Source: Desulfobacteraceae bacterium (lineage in GTDB: Bacteria; Desulfobacterota; DSM-4660; Desulfatiglandales; Desulfatiglandaceae). Taken from it: a DNA stretch of 9,815 nt. The DNA is taken from the NCBI GenBank assembly GCA_030589715.1, contig JAUUVE010000051.1:1-9815 (forward strand), in the 5' to 3' direction. This document shows, piece after piece, positions 5,454 through 9,815 of this stretch; within the stretch, counting starts at the first letter, position 1, and each line of letters starts with the position of its first letter. Made by a program: the position numbers and the translations under genes. The notes under the pieces are model-generated. The model did not search any database, was not told where the DNA came from, and saw nothing but the letters and a program-made list of their open reading frames with translations.

Positions 5454-6422
5454 ATGAGTCTCACCAGTGAAAAAATGATCGACGTGTATGAGACCATGGT
5501 CAAGATCCGGATGTTTGAGGACAAGGTGGCCGAACTGTTTGCCGAAGGTAAAGTGCCGGGCTTTGTCCACCTGTATGCCGGTGAGGAGGCAATTGCCGCA
5601 GGAGTGTGCATTCACTTGACAGAACGGGATTACATCACCTCAACCCACCGGGGTCACGGCCACTGCATCGCCAAAGGGGTCAATATAAACTCCATGATGG
5701 CCGAGGTATACGGCAAGGCCAACGGTGCTTGCAAGGGCAAGGGTGGCTCGATGCACATCGCCGATGTAGAGAAGGGAATGCTGGGCGCAAATGGCATCGT
5801 AGGCGCCGGCGGTCCTCTGGCCTGTGGACCCGGCCTGATGGCCAAGACTCTCGGTACCGATCAGGTGACGGTTTGCTTCTTCGGTGATGGCGCTGCTGAG
5901 CAGGGGACGATGCACGAGGCAATGAACTTGGCCTGCTGCTGGACCTTGCCCCTAGTCTTTGTCTGCGAGAACAACGGGTACGCCGAGAGCACGCCGTGCA
6001 GCTACCACTGCGCTGCGAAGAATATCTCGGACCGGGCTGTGGCCTATGACATGCCCGGAGTCACGGTGGATGGCACCGACCTTTTCGCCATCTACGAGAC
6101 CGCTGAAGAGGCGATCGACCGGGCACGAAGGGGCGAAGGCCCTTCTCTTATCGAGTGTCGAGGGTTCCGCTACTATGGCCATTTTGAAGGGGACGCAATA
6201 CTATACATGACCGAAGAAGAAAAGGAACATAATCGTGCCCGGGACCCGATCGATAACTTTAAAAAGCGTGGGCTGGAGCGGCGGCTACTGTCCGAGGCGC
6301 AAATTGCAGAGGTCGACACCAGAGTAGCAGCGATCATCAAAGAAGCGGTAGAATTTGCAGAGGAGAGCGCCTGGCCTGACTCTGAGGAAGTCTTTACCGA
6401 CGTCTATGTCAATTACCCATAG
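5454..6422 (+). CDS. acoA: Acetoin dehydrogenase-type E1 component, alpha subunit
   Basis: This is the thiamine-diphosphate-binding alpha subunit of the E1 heterotetramer, which cleaves acetoin (or decarboxylates a 2-oxoacid) and transfers the acyl unit to E2. The cofactor motif begins at GDG (144-146) and ends at NN (173-174) in CENNGYAEST. The phosphate/activation loop THRGHGH (64-70) and the KGKGGSMH segment are present, as is the FRYYGHFEGD stretch typical of AcoA/PdhA proteins. Length (322 aa) is typical of AcoA. A strong AAAGGAGGG (5437-5445) lies 8 bases before ATG 5454. The stop is followed 21 bp later by acoB. There is no signal peptide; it is cytoplasmic. The AcoA call over PdhA rests on overall motif style (GFVHLYAGEEA, LACGPGLMAK) and on acoX nearby. 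Substrate specificity cannot be proved from sequence. Confidence 0.9.
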   Translation: MSLTSEKMIDVYETMVKIRMFEDKVAELFAEGKVPGFVHLYAGEEAIAAGVCIHLTERDYITSTHRGHGHCIAKGVNINSMMAEVYGKANGACKGKGGSMHIADVEKGMLGANGIVGAGGPLACGPGLMAKTLGTDQVTVCFFGDGAAEQGTMHEAMNLACCWTLPLVFVCENNGYAESTPCSYHCAAKNISDRAVAYDMPGVTVDGTDLFAIYETAEEAIDRARRGEGPSLIECRGFRYYGHFEGDAILYMTEEEKEHNRARDPIDNFKKRGLERRLLSEAQIAEVDTRVAAIIKEAVEFAEESAWPDSEEVFTDVYVNYP

Positions 6423-6443
6423 GAGGAGAAAGGAGGAAGAACG

Positions 6444-7466
6444 ATGGCTACACGTAAGATAACTTTTCGGGAAGCGATCAATGAGGCCATGCGATTGGAA
6501 ATGCGTCGTGACCCTACCGTGATCCTCTTTGGGGAAGATGTAGCGGGAGGTGCGACTTTGCCCCATATGGAAGGGGAGAACAAAGAGGCGTGGGGCGGTG
6601 TCCTGGCTGTTACCCAGGGATTGGCCCCTGAATTTGGCCGAAATCGTGTCCTTGACACGCCTATTAGCGAGTCAGCATTTATCGGCGCGGCTGTGGGAGC
6701 GGCTTCCACGGGTCTGCGGCCCATCGCGGAGCTGATGTTCGTAGACTTTTTGGGCGTCTGCTTTGATCAGATCTTTAACCAAGGTGCTAAACTGCGCTAC
6801 ATGTTCGGAGGCAAGGCGCAGGTGCCGATGGTCATCCGCTCAATGATCGGCGCCGGGCTTCGGGCAGCCGCACAACACTCTGGATGTCTTTACTCAATCT
6901 TTGCCCACATACCAGGGCTTAAGACGGTCGTCCCCTCCACACCTTATGATGCCAAAGGGTTACTCTCGTCCGCTATCCGGGACAACGACCCGGTCATGTT
7001 CTTCGAGCACAAGCTCTTGTACGATATGGAAGGAGAGGTTCCTGAGGACAACTATACGATCCCATTAGGAGTGGCTGACGTTAAGCGGGAGGGCGATAAC
7101 ACGACGATTGTGACCCTTGGCCGTATGGTTCACTTATCGCTGGAGGCAGCCGAAAAGCTGGCTGGTGACGGGATAGATGTCGAAGTGGTGGATCTTCGTT
7201 CTATTTCCCCGATAGACGAGGATGCCATCCTGAAGTCGGTCAAGAAGACCCATTCCCTGGTTGTGGTAGATGAGGACAACCCCAGGTGCAGTCTGGCTAC
7301 GGATGTCGTCGCCTTGGTCGCAAGCGAGGCCTTTGACTACCTGGATGCACCGTGCAAGATGATCACTGCACCACACACTCCGGTCCCTTTCAGTCCAGCT
7401 CTGGAGGACGTTTACATTCCCAGTGTGGATACCATCGTCTCAACTGTTAAGTCGCTTAGGGAATAA
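6444..7466 (+). CDS. acoB: Acetoin dehydrogenase-type E1 component, beta subunit
   Basis: This beta subunit completes the E1 active site with AcoA. The N-terminal pyrimidine-binding domain (about 1-185) contains ILFGEDVAGGA, the loop EAWGGVLAVTQGL, and DTPISESAF with the conserved glutamate Glu76 that activates thiamine diphosphate. The C-terminal transketolase-like domain (about 200-340) contains VEVVDLRSISPIDEDAI and VVVDED. Length (340 aa) is normal. AGGAGG (6431-6436) lies 7 bases before ATG 6444 and almost abuts the acoA stop, so translational coupling is likely. acoX follows after 36 bp. The protein has the same fold as PdhB and branched-chain E1 beta, so the Aco assignment depends on gene context. 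Confidence 0.9.
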   Translation: MATRKITFREAINEAMRLEMRRDPTVILFGEDVAGGATLPHMEGENKEAWGGVLAVTQGLAPEFGRNRVLDTPISESAFIGAAVGAASTGLRPIAELMFVDFLGVCFDQIFNQGAKLRYMFGGKAQVPMVIRSMIGAGLRAAAQHSGCLYSIFAHIPGLKTVVPSTPYDAKGLLSSAIRDNDPVMFFEHKLLYDMEGEVPEDNYTIPLGVADVKREGDNTTIVTLGRMVHLSLEAAEKLAGDGIDVEVVDLRSISPIDEDAILKSVKKTHSLVVVDEDNPRCSLATDVVALVASEAFDYLDAPCKMITAPHTPVPFSPALEDVYIPSVDTIVSTVKSLRE

Positions 7467-7502
7467 CGGTCTAAAGGTGTACCTCACCTTGGAGAAAGGG
7501 TT

Positions 7503-8516
7503 ATGTCAACAATTGGGATCATCGCCAATCCCGCCTCCGGCAGGGACATCCGCCGCCTGGTCGCCCATGCCTCGGTATTTGACAATCTGGAGAAGGCGCA
7601 CATTTTGCGACGGGTGCTTCTGGCTCTGGACGCCATGGGGATCCAACAGGTGATCTACATGCCCGACTACGACGGCCTTGTAGAGAGGGCGTTGCGGGGG
7701 CTGAAACTTTCGCTGAAGGCTCTCCAGCTTCACATGGATATGTGGGCTGACGAACGAGACACGACCGAGGCGGCCAGACGTTTTTGCGAAAACGATGTGG
7801 GCTGCATCATCACCCTTGGTGGAGACGGAACAAACCGCGCTGTGGCCAAGGGTTGCAGCAGCATTCCCATCGTCGCTATTTCTACCGGCACCAACAACGT
7901 CTTCCCCGGTATGATAGAAGGCACTGTGGCCGGGCTGGCGGCCGGGCTGGTTGCGAGGGAAATGGCAGACGTTAAAAAGTTCACCTATGTTGCCAAACAG
8001 CTGGAGGTATATGTTGATGGCCAGATGGCGGAGATCGCTTTGATTGACGTGGTGGTCTGCACCGAGCTGTTTGTAGGCAGCCGGGCCCTCTGGGACCCGC
8101 GCCGCATACAGGAGATCGTCCTGGCCAGGGCTGAACCTGACTGCATCGGCATGTCATCTATTGGCGGCCTTTTACATCCCATTGGACCCCGGGATGCACA
8201 GGGGATGTTTGTTCGACTAGGAGAGGGTAACACCAGCGTGCTGGCCCCTGTGGGTCCAGGGCTGATCAGCAGGGTGGATATCCAAGACTACCGGTTGCTG
8301 TCTTTAGGGGATGAGGTGGTACTGGAACCTGCTGCGTGTACCATCGCCGTGGACGGCGAGCGGCAGATTGAGGTCTACCACGATCAGAAAGTCACTGTTC
8401 GATTAACGAATCACGGCCCTCTAGTGGTGGATGTGAGGCGATGTTTGCAGGGGGCGAGTCGACACGGTATCTTCAAAATCAAGACCTTGGGGCACAAGTT
8501 CTCCGGGAAGATGTAA
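7503..8516 (+). CDS. acoX: AcoX, ATP-NAD kinase-like acetoin catabolism protein
   Basis: AcoX proteins accompany acetoin dehydrogenase genes and belong to the NAD kinase/diacylglycerol kinase-like fold. Seen: N-terminal GIIANPASGRD (4-14), the nucleotide-binding GGDGTNR (106-112), and STGTNNVFP (127-135) with the paired Asn131-Asn132 typical of NAD kinases. A beta-rich C-terminal half follows. Length is 337 aa. GGAG (7491-7494) precedes ATG 7503 by 8 bases. The biochemical role of AcoX is not established in the work I know of, and an actual NAD kinase activity is inference from motifs. Its place after acoB is the best support for reading this complex as an acetoin-type system. A short-chain dehydrogenase follows after 120 bp. 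Confidence 0.85.
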   Translation: MSTIGIIANPASGRDIRRLVAHASVFDNLEKAHILRRVLLALDAMGIQQVIYMPDYDGLVERALRGLKLSLKALQLHMDMWADERDTTEAARRFCENDVGCIITLGGDGTNRAVAKGCSSIPIVAISTGTNNVFPGMIEGTVAGLAAGLVAREMADVKKFTYVAKQLEVYVDGQMAEIALIDVVVCTELFVGSRALWDPRRIQEIVLARAEPDCIGMSSIGGLLHPIGPRDAQGMFVRLGEGNTSVLAPVGPGLISRVDIQDYRLLSLGDEVVLEPAACTIAVDGERQIEVYHDQKVTVRLTNHGPLVVDVRRCLQGASRHGIFKIKTLGHKFSGKM

Positions 8517-8604
8517 GACCCAGGCAACAGGCTCATGTACCTCAAGATTGTTCGGGTTTCCCAACGGGTGGATCAAGCTCAAAAAAATCTTTATTCATCA
8601 AGAG

Positions 8605-8619
8605 CCTGGGATATCCAGG
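8605..8619 (+). promoter_or_regulatory. Short dyad just before the SDR ribosome site
   Basis: CCTGG (8605-8609) and CCAGG (8615-8619) flank GATAT, ending four bases before the AAAGGAGGG ribosome site of the SDR gene. The CAGGCTC at 8528-8534 can also pair with GAGCCTG at 8602-8608. The two pairings are mutually exclusive, which could allow alternative RNA folds in the 120-bp gap after acoX. Stems are short and may be chance. Confidence 0.2.
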
Positions 8620-8622
8620 TTG

Positions 8623-8639
8623 AAAGGAGGGTCAAAATG
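8623..8639 (+). promoter_or_regulatory. Ribosome site that sets the SDR start
   Basis: AAAGGAGGG at 8623-8631 lies 5 bases before ATG 8637. The longer in-frame option at ATG 8535 would add 34 residues unlike any SDR N-terminus and has no ribosome site, so 8637 is chosen. Confidence 0.85.
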
Positions 8640-9434
8640 GATCTTGGATTGAAAGGAAAGGTGGCACTGGTCACGGGCGCCAGCCGGGGCATCGGCAAGG
8701 CAATCGCGCTGACTCTGGGTGAAGAGGGTTGTAACTTAGCCATCTGCGCCCGAGGAAAAGAAGCATTGGATGAAGCGGCCGAAGAGATGAGGGCGAAAGG
8801 GGTAGATGTCCTTACTGTTCAGTCAGATGCCTCCAAGTTGGAGGACAACAAAAATTTCGTCTCGCAGGCTCTCGAGAAGTTCGGGCGGATTGACATCCTT
8901 GTTAACAACGCCGGCGCAGGTCGACTGAGCGATCCGATGGAACTTCCTGAGGAAGAATTCAGACAAAACATGGATCTCATGTTATTCGGGCCTATCCAGT
9001 GTTCCAGGGAGGTCATCCCTCATATGAAGAAGCAGGGTTGGGGACGGATTATTAATATCTCCTCGGTTTTCGGCAAGCAGCCGGGAGGGCTGTTGGACTA
9101 TGACGCCATCAAGGCAGCATTGATCATGTTTACAAAGGACCTAAGCAACTACCTGGCCAAGGACAAAATCCTGGTGAATGCAGTGTGCCCCGGGCCCATC
9201 CGGGGGCAGCTCTGGGAAGGCCCCGGCGCACTGGGAGATCAACTGGGTCAGGTGTTGGGCATGTCAGGCCCGGAGGCCGTCAAGTGGTTCGCCGAACAGA
9301 ACATCCCCCTGGGACATCATGGTGACCCGGAGGATATTGCCAACATGGTAACCTTTCTGGCCTCAGATAAAGCAAAGAATATCACAGGCCAGGCGATCAA
9401 CGTGGATGGCGGGATGGTAAAGACTATGGTTTAA
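8637..9434 (+). CDS. Short-chain dehydrogenase/reductase (SDR), substrate unknown
   Basis: This 265-aa protein is a classical SDR oxidoreductase with a Rossmann fold. Seen: cofactor motif TGASRGIG (13-20), NNAG (90-93), active-site Ser142 in INISSVFG, and Tyr155/Lys159 in the YDAIK motif. ARG after the second beta strand suggests a preference for NADP(H). Odd: the residue that aligns with the structural/catalytic Asn of the N-S-Y-K tetrad (the NL in FabG) is Met115, in DLMLFG. A subset of 3-oxoacyl reductase-like SDRs also lacks this Asn. The gene is last in the co-directional run and is followed by an intrinsic terminator. Likely roles are a reductase/dehydrogenase for acetoin, a diol or a 3-oxoacyl substrate. 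The context hints at feeding or draining the Aco complex, but the substrate cannot be read from the sequence. Confidence 0.88.
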   Translation: MDLGLKGKVALVTGASRGIGKAIALTLGEEGCNLAICARGKEALDEAAEEMRAKGVDVLTVQSDASKLEDNKNFVSQALEKFGRIDILVNNAGAGRLSDPMELPEEEFRQNMDLMLFGPIQCSREVIPHMKKQGWGRIINISSVFGKQPGGLLDYDAIKAALIMFTKDLSNYLAKDKILVNAVCPGPIRGQLWEGPGALGDQLGQVLGMSGPEAVKWFAEQNIPLGHHGDPEDIANMVTFLASDKAKNITGQAINVDGGMVKTMV

Positions 9435-9527
9435 AAAGGCTTATTGCTCTACTCCCTGTGCTGATGGGCCCTGCAAAGTCGTTAGGATCTGTCCGAGACT
9501 TGAGTGAGGGCATCTTGACAATGGCCA

Positions 9528-9563
9528 AGCCGCTTTCCGCCTGAGGAAAGCGGCTATTTTTTT
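9528..9563 (+). terminator. Rho-independent terminator ending the operon
   Basis: An 11-bp perfect stem, AGCCGCTTTCC (9528-9538) with GGAAAGCGGCT (9545-9555), has a 6-base loop and is followed by A and seven Ts (9557-9563). It lies 93 bp after the SDR stop and marks the end of the cluster on the + strand. There is no matching A-run on the left side, so it is probably not efficient for the convergent gene. Confidence 0.93.
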
Positions 9564-9579
9564 GGGAAACATAATGTGG

Positions 9580-9619
9580 TTTGTTAAAGGGGGACAGGAA
9601 CGGGGACGCTCTTAACAAA
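9580..9619. repeat. Palindrome-flanked GGGGACAGGAACGGGGACG motif, probable REP/transposon-end element
   Basis: TTTGTTAA (9580-9587) and TTAACAAA (9612-9619) form a perfect 8-bp inverted repeat around a G-rich core containing two GGGGAC units (9591 region and 9602 region). On the minus strand it lies about 20 bases beyond the stop of a transposase-like gene, the usual position of a REP-type end recognised by REP-associated Y1 transposases. The link is inferred from position and style; other copies are not in this window. Confidence 0.45.
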
Positions 9620-9639
9620 ATAACCTAGATGCCAGTCTA

Positions 9640-9815
9640 TCAATTGATCAACTGATATTTGTTATCTTGGACAATGGCTTCTCTCCTCTCGACGGCGTAC
9701 CCAACCCCTGAGGTGCTCATCTCTAGCGCTCGCGCCAAATCTGTCAGCGACATGCCCAGCTCTCTAGCCGCCCGAAAGCCAGGAAATGGGCGTGATTTAG
9801 AAGAAATCCCCACCC
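9640..9815 (-). CDS. C-terminal fragment of a probable REP-associated tyrosine transposase (HTH tail), cut by window edge
   Basis: The minus strand carries an open frame from the window edge (first full codon at 9813) to a TGA at 9642-9640, 57 residues. It reads as a helix-turn-helix tail: RAARELGMSLTDLARALEMS, then TSGVGYAVERREAIVQDN and a final KYQLIN. This style of tail (RELG-x-S-x-x-x-LA-x-x-L, then SxGVxxAVxRxE) is familiar from the DnaA-like HTH at the C-terminus of many REP-associated Y1 (IS200-like) transposases in Deltaproteobacteria. The catalytic HUH part, if present, is outside the window. Another HTH protein is possible. The gene converges on the SDR gene, and the + strand terminator lies between them. 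Confidence 0.6.
   Translation of the reverse strand, partial: VGISSKSRPFPGFRAARELGMSLTDLARALEMSTSGVGYAVERREAIVQDNKYQLIN

Noticed and set aside
8535..8636. Longer N-terminus for the SDR starting at ATG 8535
   Set aside because: The extra 34 residues do not fit the family and lack a ribosome site, while ATG 8637 has AAAGGAGGG at good spacing and starts right before the first Rossmann strand.
9424..9618. Minus-strand 64-codon frame after the SDR
   Set aside because: It runs through the terminator and the palindromic element, has no family resemblance and no ribosome site, and is a different frame from the transposase tail ending at 9640.
1..9815. CRISPR array, tRNA or rRNA genes, phage genes, toxin-antitoxin or defence system
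   Set aside because: No regularly spaced direct repeats, cloverleaf-like sequences, rRNA motifs or relevant protein families were seen in the window.

Overview
The window holds one co-directional (+ strand) accessory gene cluster of about 9 kb. It encodes a complete thiamine-diphosphate/lipoate 2-oxoacid-type dehydrogenase complex of the acetoin dehydrogenase (Aco) class, with its own lipoylation enzymes. The chromosome type is not certain. The moderate GC content, strong AAAGGAGG ribosome sites, a LipB-LipA fusion, GGTTCACGGTTCAG-type extragenic inverted repeats and the tail of a REP-associated (Y1-type) transposase would fit an anaerobic Desulfobacterota/Deltaproteobacteria-like organism. 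That assignment is an inference and no phylogenetic marker is present.

Layout: positions 1-544 are non-coding, with inverted repeats and recurring GATC-centred boxes. A first gene block follows: E2 acyltransferase with a TTG start (545-1870), E3 dihydrolipoamide dehydrogenase-like flavoprotein (1910-3283), a natural LipB-LipA fusion (3287-4825) and a small Lin0512-family protein of unknown function (4848-5210). A 243-bp gap contains hairpins, a possible mini-ORF, orphan Shine-Dalgarno sequences and a weak sigma-54-like site. The second block is E1 alpha acoA (5454-6422), E1 beta acoB (6444-7466), the NAD-kinase-like acoX (7503-8516) and a short-chain dehydrogenase (8637-9434). It ends at a strong intrinsic terminator (9528-9563). 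The convergent tail of a transposase-like gene enters from the right edge (9640-9815, minus strand).

How the parts fit: E1 (AcoA+AcoB) would cleave the substrate, probably acetoin or a related alpha-hydroxyketone/2-oxoacid, and pass the acyl group to the lipoyl arm (Lys43) of E2. E3 would normally reoxidise the dihydrolipoyl arm. LipB-LipA would install the lipoyl group by octanoyl transfer followed by sulfur insertion, making the cluster self-sufficient for cofactor assembly.

The most unusual points are these. (1) The E3 keeps its redox disulfide, FAD motifs and catalytic His/Glu, but its NAD-binding GxGxxG, the following acidic residue and the GRxPN loop are all degraded. (2) LipB and LipA are fused in one polypeptide inside the operon. 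(3) A Lin0512-family protein of unknown function sits directly after the lipoylation gene. (4) The E2 has two tandem E3-binding domains, the second without the usual arginines. Together these suggest a variant lipoate-dependent complex whose electron acceptor may not be NAD+ at the usual site.
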